Of a stretch of 21,423 nt of DNA, positions 13,275-19,975 are shown one piece after another; within the stretch, counting starts at the first letter, position 1; each line of letters starts with the position of its first letter. Where the stretch lies: assembly GCA_035570275.1 (NCBI GenBank), contig DATMNI010000250.1:1-21423 (forward strand). The letters are read 5' to 3'. Below the pieces are notes generated by a model, which ran no database searches, was not told the DNA's origin, and saw nothing but the letters and a program-made list of their open reading frames with translations. Source of the DNA: DATMNI01 sp035570275 (GTDB lineage Bacteria; Acidobacteriota; Terriglobia; Bryobacterales; Bryobacteraceae). Position numbers and translations under genes: made by a program.

Positions 13275-15737
13275 ATGACAACCCGTCCGCTTCCAATACT
13301 CGCTTTGGCTGCGTTTTCCGGTTTGGCCCAACAACCGGCTCTTCAACCGGCCCTGCAACCCAGGGCTATCACAACGGCCGACTACGCCCGCGCCGAAAAG
13401 TTCATGAACTACAATACGAATCCGCTGGTGGACCGCGGCGGGGTGCGGCCCAACTGGCTGGCCGGCGGCCAATTCTGGTACCGCGTTACCACCGCGGCCG
13501 GCAGCGAGTTCGTGCTGGTCGATCCGGTGAAAGCTGCGCGGGTTGCCGCCTTCGACCATAAGAGCCTGGCGTCCGCACTCTCGGCCGCGGCGGGCGCCAA
13601 ATACGACGCCGGGCACTTACCATTTACCGAGATTGAATTCACTCCAGACCGGCAGGCGGTCAAATTCAGCGCCGCGGGCCGCGCCTGGAACTGCGACGTG
13701 CAAGGCAGCCACTGCGCACCGGACTCCGCGGCATCGCGGCCGGCCGGTGGTGGACGCGGCAGGGGTGGACGCGGCGGGGGCGCGGGGGTGGCCCCTGGGT
13801 TACCAACCGGGGTGGCGGCTGGGTTACCCACTGCAGTGCCCCCGGGGCCCGTTGGGGGGCGCAACGAGGTGCTGTCCCCCGACAAGAAGCGCGCTGCCTT
13901 CATCCGCGATTTCAATCTCTGGGTTCGCGACGTCGCCAATGGAGCCGAGACTCAGCTCACGAAAGACGGAGTGAAGGATTTCGGCTACGCGACCGACAAC
14001 GCCGGGTGGAGCAAGAGCGAGCGGCCGATCGTCCTCTGGTCGCCGGATTCCAGGAAGGTGGCGACCTTTCAGCAGGACCAGCGCGGCGTCGGCGAAATGT
14101 ACCTGGTGGATACGCGCGTGGGCCATCCCAATCTCTCGGCCTGGAAGTACCCGCTGCCGGGCGACGATGTGGTCGCCATGATCCATCGCGTGATTATCGA
14201 CGTGGCCGACCCTCATGTGGTGCGGCTGCAGATGCCGCCGGACCAGCACCGGTCCAGCCTCTGCGACGACCTGGCTTGCCGGGGCGATTGGGGCGACGTG
14301 CAGTGGAGCCCGGACGGCAGCCACGTGGCCTTCGTTTCCACCTCGCGCGACCACAAGGTGGAGGAACTCCGCGTGGCCGACGCGCTCACCGGCGCTGTTC
14401 GCAAAGTGCTGGAGGAAAAGGTCCCCACCTTTTTCGAATCCGGCAACGGCCGCATCAATTGGAAATACCTGCCGGCCTCCAATGAGGCGATCTGGTTTTC
14501 GGAGCGCGACAACTGGGGTCACCTCTATCTTTACGATCTCGAATCCGGCAAGCTGAAGAACCGGATTACCGCCGGCGAAGGCAACGTCACCCAATTGCTG
14601 CGGGTGGATGAGAAAGAGCGCATGGCGTACTTTCTGGGTGTGGGCAAGGAAAAGGGCCGCGACCCCTATTTCATCCACTTCTACCGCGCGGCTTTCGACG
14701 GCAAGAACCAGACGCTGCTGACGCCCGAGGACGCAGCGCACGATATCAGCCTGTCTCCCGATGGCCGGTACTTCGCAGATAGCTACTCCAGGCCCGATGT
14801 TCCGCCGGTCGCTCTGCTGCGCGATGCCGCCGGCAAACTGATTACGCCGCTGGAACGCGCCGACATCTCACGGCTGTTGGCGACCGGGTGGAAACCGCCC
14901 ACGCCCATCAGCGTGAAGGCGCGCGACGGCGTCACGGATCTGTACGGGCTGATGTACAAGCCAACCTACTTCGACGCTATCAAGAGATACCCGATCGTCA
15001 ACCACATTTACCCTGGTCCGCAGACCGGCAGTGTGGGCAGCCGGAATTTTTCGACCGGCCGGGGCGATGCGCAGGCACTGGCGGAACTCGGCTTCATCGT
15101 GGTGGAAATCGATGGCATGGGAACGCCGTGGCGCTCCAAGAAATTCCACGAAGCCTATTTCGGCGACATGGGCGACAACACCTTGCCCGACCAGGTGGCC
15201 GGCATGAAGGAACTGGCGAAGCGGTATTCCTGGATTGACATTGAACGCGCGGGCATTTACGGCCACTCCGGCGGCGGTTATGCCACGGCCGACGCCATGT
15301 TCCGTTACCCGGATTTCTTCAAGGTGGGAATCTCCGAAGCGGGCAACCACGACAACCGCGTCTACGAAGACGATTGGGCCGAGAAGTGGCAGGGACTGCT
15401 GGAACGCAGACCCGACGGCACTACGAACTATGACAGCCAGGCCAACCAGAACATCGCCAGGAATCTGAAGGGCCACCTGCTGCTGGCGCACGGCACAATG
15501 GACACCAACGTGCCGCCGTACAACACGCTGCTGGTGGTGAATGAGTTGATCAAGGCGAACAAGGATTTCGACCTGATCATGCTGCCCAACCGCGGCCACG
15601 GTTTTGGCAACGAACCTTACATGGTGCGGCGCCGCTGGGACTATTTCGTCCGCTACCTGATGGGTGCGGAGCCCCCGCAGGGCTACGAGTTGCATCCGCC
15701 GCCCGGGGGAGGCGGCCGGGGAGCGCCGGCGCAGTAA
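13275..15737 (+). CDS. Secreted S9-family (DPP-IV type) serine peptidase
   Basis: An 820-residue exported peptidase with a short signal peptide (LPILALAAFSGLAQ). The N-terminal DPP-IV beta-propeller covers about 80-570 and an alpha/beta-hydrolase catalytic domain about 590-800. The catalytic triad is visible: S665 in GHSGGGY, D743 in HGTMDTNVPP and H775 in NRGHGFG. The family cleaves dipeptides, often after proline, from peptide N-termini. Fine specificity cannot be read here. Residues 155-197 are a Gly/Arg/Pro-rich low-complexity insert, part of it a 24-bp tandem duplication. The start ATG is 8 nt after a perfect TATAAT, consistent with a leaderless message. No operon partner is present on this strand. 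Confidence 0.93.
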   Translation: MTTRPLPILALAAFSGLAQQPALQPALQPRAITTADYARAEKFMNYNTNPLVDRGGVRPNWLAGGQFWYRVTTAAGSEFVLVDPVKAARVAAFDHKSLASALSAAAGAKYDAGHLPFTEIEFTPDRQAVKFSAAGRAWNCDVQGSHCAPDSAASRPAGGGRGRGGRGGGAGVAPGLPTGVAAGLPTAVPPGPVGGRNEVLSPDKKRAAFIRDFNLWVRDVANGAETQLTKDGVKDFGYATDNAGWSKSERPIVLWSPDSRKVATFQQDQRGVGEMYLVDTRVGHPNLSAWKYPLPGDDVVAMIHRVIIDVADPHVVRLQMPPDQHRSSLCDDLACRGDWGDVQWSPDGSHVAFVSTSRDHKVEELRVADALTGAVRKVLEEKVPTFFESGNGRINWKYLPASNEAIWFSERDNWGHLYLYDLESGKLKNRITAGEGNVTQLLRVDEKERMAYFLGVGKEKGRDPYFIHFYRAAFDGKNQTLLTPEDAAHDISLSPDGRYFADSYSRPDVPPVALLRDAAGKLITPLERADISRLLATGWKPPTPISVKARDGVTDLYGLMYKPTYFDAIKRYPIVNHIYPGPQTGSVGSRNFSTGRGDAQALAELGFIVVEIDGMGTPWRSKKFHEAYFGDMGDNTLPDQVAGMKELAKRYSWIDIERAGIYGHSGGGYATADAMFRYPDFFKVGISEAGNHDNRVYEDDWAEKWQGLLERRPDGTTNYDSQANQNIARNLKGHLLLAHGTMDTNVPPYNTLLVVNELIKANKDFDLIMLPNRGHGFGNEPYMVRRRWDYFVRYLMGAEPPQGYELHPPPGGGGRGAPAQ
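13785..13832 (+). repeat. 24-bp tandem duplication in the S9 peptidase gene
   Basis: Two adjacent 24-bp units, each beginning GGGGTGGC and containing CTGGGTTACC, encode GVAPGLPT and GVAAGLPT in frame. They belong to a larger Gly-rich insertion (about 13740-13860) in the propeller region. Confidence 0.75.
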
Positions 15738-15833
15738 CTAGTCTCCCTTGCATTGCGGACATCGAAACCCATCGGGCCTCGGAGGCTGACCAAAGTATGC
15801 TCGAAACCCTCTCTCCGTCTCAAAGCGGGCTGT
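15738..15833 (-). pseudogene. Possible N-terminal scrap of an IS1595-type transposase
   Basis: On the minus strand a short frame between TGA (15834-15836) and TAG (15738-15740) reads RFETERGFRAYF, then RPDGFRCPQCKGD. IS1595/ISXO2-family transposases begin with a helix of this kind followed by a P-x-GFxCPxCG zinc-ribbon half, which is the basis of the call. Only about 31 residues remain, with stops at both ends and no start codon. The match is by eye over a short stretch and could be coincidental. Confidence 0.35.
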
Positions 15834-15914
15834 TCAGCGGGCCCTACTCTGTTACTTAGTCATGTTATGAACCAAATCCGGTACAATTGAACTGATGAGG
15901 ATACAGAAGCGCGG

Positions 15915-15920
15915 TATACT
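15915..15920 (+). promoter_or_regulatory. Probable -10 element before the small-gene pair
   Basis: TATACT ends 6 nt before ATG 15927. TTGAAC at 15887-15892 resembles a -35 but the 22-bp spacing is too long. The position relative to the ATG matches other leaderless-looking starts in the window. Confidence 0.4.
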
Positions 15921-15926
15921 ACATTT

Positions 15927-16109
15927 ATGCAATCGAACATCCCGGTCCGCTGTTTGGGCGGTTTTGGTCTGGCCGCCTATGTGAACCCCTCGCGGTTTGC
16001 GACCGGTGGCGCCACTACTATGGCGTTGGGCGGAACACTAACGAATAGGATCATGATCTTCATTGTGGATCCCGTTGGTTGTTTCTTTGGCGGCAGGAGG
16101 TCATCGTAA
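15927..16109 (+). CDS. Small unknown ORF upstream of a membrane-protein gene
   Basis: A 60-codon frame encoding a Gly/Phe-rich peptide with one moderately hydrophobic stretch (NRIMIFIVDPVGCFFGG). It has no recognised family. Two things support it being translated: the TATACT 6 nt before its ATG, and its stop TAA directly abutting the next ATG (TAAATG), which is typical of coupled translation. Its role may be that of a leader for the downstream gene. It could also be chance. Confidence 0.35.
   Translation: MQSNIPVRCLGGFGLAAYVNPSRFATGGATTMALGGTLTNRIMIFIVDPVGCFFGGRRSS
16095..16100 (+). promoter_or_regulatory. Shine-Dalgarno of the tail-anchored protein gene
   Basis: A perfect AGGAGG 9 nt before ATG 16110, the strongest plus-strand ribosome site noticed in the window. 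It supports 16110 as a genuine start. Confidence 0.6.
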
Positions 16110-16403
16110 ATGGCCGCCTTCGGTACTGCGCTTGCACGGAAACCGGATCCAGTCTTGGCAGGCGATGTCATCGAGTTGCCTGCGAAACCTCTCGAAGTTC
16201 ATGCCGAAATCGACGAATCTCACACACCCGGACTGCCCGCGCCGACGGTTCGCCAACATTGCGCAGAACCGGATTGCATCCTCTGTTTTCCCCGGCCGCA
16301 GGCTAATCCACTTTCCACTTGGATGCTCTGTATCCTGGCATGCTTCCTCGTGATCGTTGTTATCGGAGGCATTGCCGGTGCCTGGTTCATATTGTCCTCT
16401 TGA
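16110..16403 (+). CDS. Small C-tail-anchored membrane protein, unknown function
   Basis: A 97-residue hypothetical protein. The N-terminal 70 residues are soluble and Pro/Glu-rich, with a cysteine cluster (CAEPDCILC, about 51-59). The C-terminus is one strong membrane span (WMLCILACFLVIVVIGGIAG) ending almost at the stop codon, the layout of a tail-anchored protein. The Shine-Dalgarno AGGAGG is 9 nt upstream and the ATG directly follows the stop of the preceding small ORF. No family is recognised. The end of the gene lies in a duplicated 14-bp sequence. It converges on the HNH nuclease gene. Confidence 0.6.
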   Translation: MAAFGTALARKPDPVLAGDVIELPAKPLEVHAEIDESHTPGLPAPTVRQHCAEPDCILCFPRPQANPLSTWMLCILACFLVIVVIGGIAGAWFILSS

Positions 16404-16418
16404 GATTGTCCTCTTGAG
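16391..16418 (+). repeat. 14-bp tandem duplication at a gene end
   Basis: ATTGTCCTCTTGAG occurs twice in direct succession (16391-16404 and 16405-16418). The first copy contains the stop codon of the tail-anchored protein gene. The second copy runs into AGG, making a weak CCTCT/AGAGG hairpin that might contribute to termination between the convergent genes. Confidence 0.8.
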
Positions 16419-16429
16419 AGGATTGTAAC

Positions 16430-16490
16430 CAGCCATCGTGGATGAGCCGGTTCTGGTCCAGACCCTCGCACCGGTGCGGTGAAGGCGCGG
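16430..16490 (-). pseudogene. Diverged scrap resembling the 3' end of a DUF1501 gene
   Basis: An 18-bp stretch, GAGCCGGTTCTGGTCCAG (16444-16461), is identical to 18605-18622 inside the DUF1501 gene and has the same orientation. In the corresponding minus-strand frame both encode GLDQNRL. Flanking bases keep weaker resemblance: HRCEGLDQNRLIHDG here against LHLLGLDQNRLWFLHNG there. I read it as a remnant of another DUF1501 3' end. It sits just beyond the HNH gene, opposite the intact DUF1501 end, so the two bracket the defence pair. The short length makes this tentative. Confidence 0.4.
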
Positions 16491-16494
16491 TGGC

Positions 16495-17184
16495 TTAGGT
16501 CTCGAAATTTTGCCGGTCCAGCTCAGCAAGCAAGTGAAGCCCCGCTTGCCTCAGTTTGTGGCGGAGTACGAACTTGCACTGGCCTCGCGGGTCGGTGAAC
16601 TCGTTCCACTCGTCGCGAAGCATGGATGATGGGGCGGTCTCCAGCGAGAGCCGTGAAAGCCATCGAGACACGCGCTGCAACATGTCCGCCCGCTGGGTAC
16701 AAAGAGCCGGCCGCTGCAGATTGCAGAGGCGGATTGTTGCCAGTGCGCGCTGCTTGTCCGCATCGTCAAGGGTAGGGTGCGGTTGCAGTTCGCCGGTATC
16801 GGGGTGGAGCCAGAAGAACGGCTCCGGATGTTCCAGGTCAGGTTTGAGGAGCGAGCCTTCGTGATCGTGCTCTGCCTTGGCGACGTTGCACTTGGTGCAG
16901 GCCGGCAGTAGATTCGTCCATTCGAATGCCCGTTCCGGGTAGCAGTTCTTGGAATGGTAGTGTTCGATCTGGAGTTCGGCCGTGACGTCCAGGGCGCTCT
17001 CGCAGTAAACGCACTCTCCGTAAGCCAGTGAATAGAGGTGTTGCCTCAGGAGTTGCTTCGCGTTTCTCGTGGCCCAATCGCCGGTCCGGCTACCGGCGTG
17101 GATCTCCTGGAAACGTGCCGTCCACTCCGGTTTTCGTTGCGTGAACGCGGGTGGCTCCCCGGAGTGCCTCGGTGTGTGGACCAT
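16495..17184 (-). CDS. ptuB-like: HNH endonuclease of a Septu-like system (PtuB-like)
   Basis: A 229-residue nuclease of the HNH type found next to SMC/RecF-like ATPases in Septu systems and in TIGR02646-type proteins. Visible are the zinc-binding pairs C58-x2-C61 (CVYC) and C96-x2-C99 (CTKC). Between them is the catalytic core IEHYHSK with H75, then WTNLLPACTKCN with N91 and N100. In Septu the HNH protein is the DNA-cleaving partner. ATG 17182-17184 is chosen because it lies 4 nt after the ATPase stop and begins the conserved part; the frame is open to ATG 17242, which would overlap the ATPase gene by 56 nt. Key residues are intact. System membership is inferred from the gene pair. Confidence 0.85.
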   Translation of the reverse strand: MVHTPRHSGEPPAFTQRKPEWTARFQEIHAGSRTGDWATRNAKQLLRQHLYSLAYGECVYCESALDVTAELQIEHYHSKNCYPERAFEWTNLLPACTKCNVAKAEHDHEGSLLKPDLEHPEPFFWLHPDTGELQPHPTLDDADKQRALATIRLCNLQRPALCTQRADMLQRVSRWLSRLSLETAPSSMLRDEWNEFTDPRGQCKFVLRHKLRQAGLHLLAELDRQNFET

Positions 17185-17188
17185 ACTA

Positions 17189-18517
17189 CTAGCGCTGGAG
17201 GAGCGATTCCAAAACGGCCGGAGGGATTTCGCGGGGGCTGGCAACCAGAGAGCGGAGTTCCTCGCTGCGCTGGCTCAGGATTTCAGTGAGTTCCAAAAGC
17301 CTGCGCTCTTCGTCAAGTGAAAGCTGATGTGCGACGTCTTGCCTCTTCAGGCGATTCCACTCATCCAACTCAGCCTCGGTCTGGATGTCAAAACGGCTGT
17401 TGACGCCAAAGATTTCTTTCAGAGTAGTGAGGACGCTCTCGCCGATTGGTGAGTCGACCGGAGGCCGATTGTGTGCCCGGCCATTCTCATCGACTTCGAA
17501 GACGTGAACACGAGATCCCGGGCAAGAGGAAATAACAAAAGGAGAATGGGAAGTGACGATGATCTGCACATCGGGCAGGGCCTGGCGCATCGCCGGCAGC
17601 AGCCGCCTCTGCCAGAGCGGATGCAGGTGAGCATCCACTTCATCGAGCAGCAAAATCCCCGGCCGCAGCCCTTCCAGACGCGGGTCCCATCTGGTTGCGT
17701 CCTGTCGCATCATGAAATCCGCAATCCATCCCACCGTGGCACGAACACCGTCCGGCAATTGAGAAAAGTTGAGGCTGCGCCCTGCGATTCGTAACCTGGG
17801 TTCCAAGGCTGGTTCGATCTCAACGTCAAACCAGACGTCTTCCCGGTAGATCAGCCGCAGAGCGGACTCAAAACGATCTAGTGCGCGCGTGTATTCCTCG
17901 GTTGGCTGCTGGCGCTCTCTTGCGATAGCCTTCTTGCTGTAGAGGCTGAGCAGCCATGCCTGAATAGCTTCATTGTGGACGGTCTTTTCAAAAGCTAGAG
18001 CGTCAAGGTCTGGATCTGCCAGCGTGGCGGTAAGGTTGGGGCTCGCTAAATGCCGCAGCGATTTCGTAGGCGAATAGGCAGCGATATTCGACATGCGCAA
18101 AGGCGGGTGCGGATAGCCACTGCTGGTGCTGTCAATCAGGCGGCTGCTTGGCACTCCCCAGGCTCTCGCCGTGGAATCGAGCCACTGAAATCCAGACGGT
18201 GGGCCGGGTTTAGCGGATTCGGAGCCACCCTGCCAGCGGCCGAATGCCTGGGGTTCCTCCGAACCATACTTCTGCCGAAGCAATACCCTGGAGGCCGGGT
18301 ATCCGCGAACAAGATGCTGCCAATCGTCGTTGGGAAAGCCACCTTTCCCGAGATTCATGCCCCAGGCAATCGCACGCAGAACAGTCGACTTTCCGGACCC
18401 ATTGACACCGGCCAGAATATGCGGTCCAAGATGCGGGTTGCCGTGCCCATCGGATAGATCGAGATCCAGCCGTTCGAATGGCCCTACACCTTCGGCGGTC
18501 AGTCCGAGAAGCGCCAT
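17189..18517 (-). CDS. ptuA-like: AAA/ABC-type ATPase of a Septu-like system (PtuA-like)
   Basis: A 442-residue ATPase of the RecF/SMC-like AAA_15/AAA_21 group. Walker A is GVNGSGKST (37-45, K43). The ABC-signature-like LPDGVRATVGWIADF precedes Walker B GILLLDEVDAHLHP (D292, E293) and the switch histidine in TSHSPFVISS. The region between Walker A and the signature is a short insert rather than a long coiled coil, so the protein is compact compared with many PtuA proteins. Paired with an HNH nuclease downstream, it matches Septu, in which the ATPase senses infection and controls the nuclease. It starts 12 nt after the DUF1501 stop, so it may be read from that operon. No reverse transcriptase or methylase is nearby. 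Confidence 0.87.
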   Translation of the reverse strand: MALLGLTAEGVGPFERLDLDLSDGHGNPHLGPHILAGVNGSGKSTVLRAIAWGMNLGKGGFPNDDWQHLVRGYPASRVLLRQKYGSEEPQAFGRWQGGSESAKPGPPSGFQWLDSTARAWGVPSSRLIDSTSSGYPHPPLRMSNIAAYSPTKSLRHLASPNLTATLADPDLDALAFEKTVHNEAIQAWLLSLYSKKAIARERQQPTEEYTRALDRFESALRLIYREDVWFDVEIEPALEPRLRIAGRSLNFSQLPDGVRATVGWIADFMMRQDATRWDPRLEGLRPGILLLDEVDAHLHPLWQRRLLPAMRQALPDVQIIVTSHSPFVISSCPGSRVHVFEVDENGRAHNRPPVDSPIGESVLTTLKEIFGVNSRFDIQTEAELDEWNRLKRQDVAHQLSLDEERRLLELTEILSQRSEELRSLVASPREIPPAVLESLLQR

Positions 18518-18529
18518 AGCTCAAGCCTA

Positions 18530-19975
18530 CTACGCCAGCATCTCCTTAATCACCGTTCCGCCGAAATCCGTCAGCTTCTCATTCCGTCCGTTGTGCAGGA
18601 ACCAGAGCCGGTTCTGGTCCAGGCCCAAAAGGTGCAGAATAGTCGCGTGGAAGTCGCGCATGGGGTAGCGGGTGCCGACGCCGCGGAGGCCCATCTCGTC
18701 GGTTTCGCCGATGACGGTGCCGGGTTTGACGCCGCCGCCGGCGAACCACATGGTGAAGCCGTGGGGGTTGTGGTCGCGGCCATCGCCGCCTTGCGACATC
18801 GGCAGGCGGCCGAATTCGGCGCCCCAGATCACCAGGGTCGTGTCCAGCAGGCCGCGCTGCTTCAGGTCGCGCAACAGGCCGGCCACGGGCAGGTCCGTCA
18901 TGCCGCACATCTTTTCGTGGTTGCCGATCAGGTCCTTGTGCGCGTCCCATTGCACCGAAACCGGGCCGCCGCCGGAATAGAGTTGGATGAAGCGGACGCC
19001 GCGCTCCACCAGGCGTCGCGTCAGCAGGCAGCGGGTGCCGAATTCGTTGGTGCGCTTCTGGTCCAGGCCGTAAAGTTTTCTTGTGGCCTCAGTCTCCTTG
19101 CTGAGGTCCACGGCTTCGGGCGCGGCACTTTGCATCCGGAAAGCCAGTTCGTAGGAACTGATGCGCGCCGCCATTTCGCTGTCGCCATCAATTGTGTCAA
19201 GCTCATTCATCCTCTGCAGAAAGTCGAGCGTGTGGCGCTGGCGCTGCGGGGTGACGCCTTCGGGCGGGCGCAGGTTGAGGATGGGGCTGGCGCCGGAGCG
19301 GAACACGGTTCCCTGGTAGACGGCCGGCAGGAAACCGGCGCCCCAGCACGGCGTGCCGCCCTCCGGCGTGCCTTCGGGCTGCGGCATCACCACGTACGCC
19401 GGCAGGTTTTCGCTTTCGCTGCCCAAGCCGTAGGTGACCCATGAGCCCATGCTGGGGTAGCCCATCAGGATGCGGCCGGTGTTGACCTGGTACATGGCGG
19501 GTGCGTGCACCGTGCTGTCGGTATAGAAGCTGCGCACGAAGCACAGGTCGTCCACGCATTGCGCGATGTTGGGGAACAGCGTGGAGACCTCGCGGCCGCA
19601 CTGGCCATACCGCTGGAATTTCCACGGGCTGCGCAGCAGCGGCGTATCGCCCTTGGTGAACTGGCTGACGATGGTGCCGTAGCTGGCAGGCAAGGGCTGG
19701 CCGTTGTACTTCTCGAGCGCGGGCTTGGGGTCGAATGTATCCACCTGGCTGGGGCCGCCCACCATAAAGAGGAAGATCACCGACTTGGCCTTGGGGGCGA
19801 AGTGCGGCGGCTTGGCGGCCAGCGGGTTGGCACGAGTGTCCGCGCGCCCCGGCGGGGCAAGCAGCGAAGCCAGTGCCAGCGAACCGAAACCGTGCGCGGC
19901 GCGGACCAGAACATCGCGGCGAGTGACCGCAGGTTGGAAGTGGGCGCCTGACTTAGGGTACATAGATGAACTCAT
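18530..19975 (-). CDS. DUF1501 family protein, Tat-exported
   Basis: A 481-residue protein of the DUF1501 family, distantly related to sulfatase/alkaline-phosphatase folds and common in Planctomycetes and Solibacter-type Acidobacteria next to PSD1 proteins. The N-terminus has a twin-arginine signal, TRRDVLVRAAHGFGSLALAS (RR at 19-20). Family features are SVIFLFMVGGPSQVDTFDPKP, VHAPAMYQVNTGR, LVIWGAEFGRLPMSQ, GRDHNPHGFTMWFAGGG and the terminal LHLLGLDQNRLWFLHNGR. ATG 19975 (or 19963) overlaps the end of the PSD1 gene, so translation is coupled; a longer frame to 20134 lies wholly inside PSD1 and lacks similarity. The biochemical role is not established; polysaccharide degradation has been suggested for such pairs. 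Confidence 0.92.
   Translation of the reverse strand: MSSSMYPKSGAHFQPAVTRRDVLVRAAHGFGSLALASLLAPPGRADTRANPLAAKPPHFAPKAKSVIFLFMVGGPSQVDTFDPKPALEKYNGQPLPASYGTIVSQFTKGDTPLLRSPWKFQRYGQCGREVSTLFPNIAQCVDDLCFVRSFYTDSTVHAPAMYQVNTGRILMGYPSMGSWVTYGLGSESENLPAYVVMPQPEGTPEGGTPCWGAGFLPAVYQGTVFRSGASPILNLRPPEGVTPQRQRHTLDFLQRMNELDTIDGDSEMAARISSYELAFRMQSAAPEAVDLSKETEATRKLYGLDQKRTNEFGTRCLLTRRLVERGVRFIQLYSGGGPVSVQWDAHKDLIGNHEKMCGMTDLPVAGLLRDLKQRGLLDTTLVIWGAEFGRLPMSQGGDGRDHNPHGFTMWFAGGGVKPGTVIGETDEMGLRGVGTRYPMRDFHATILHLLGLDQNRLWFLHNGRNEKLTDFGGTVIKEMLA

Noticed and set aside
17185..17244. Longer HNH nuclease starting at 17244
   Set aside because: The extra 20 residues overlap the ATPase gene and are Ser/Arg-rich without similarity. 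ATG 17184, 4 nt after the ATPase stop, fits the family start better.
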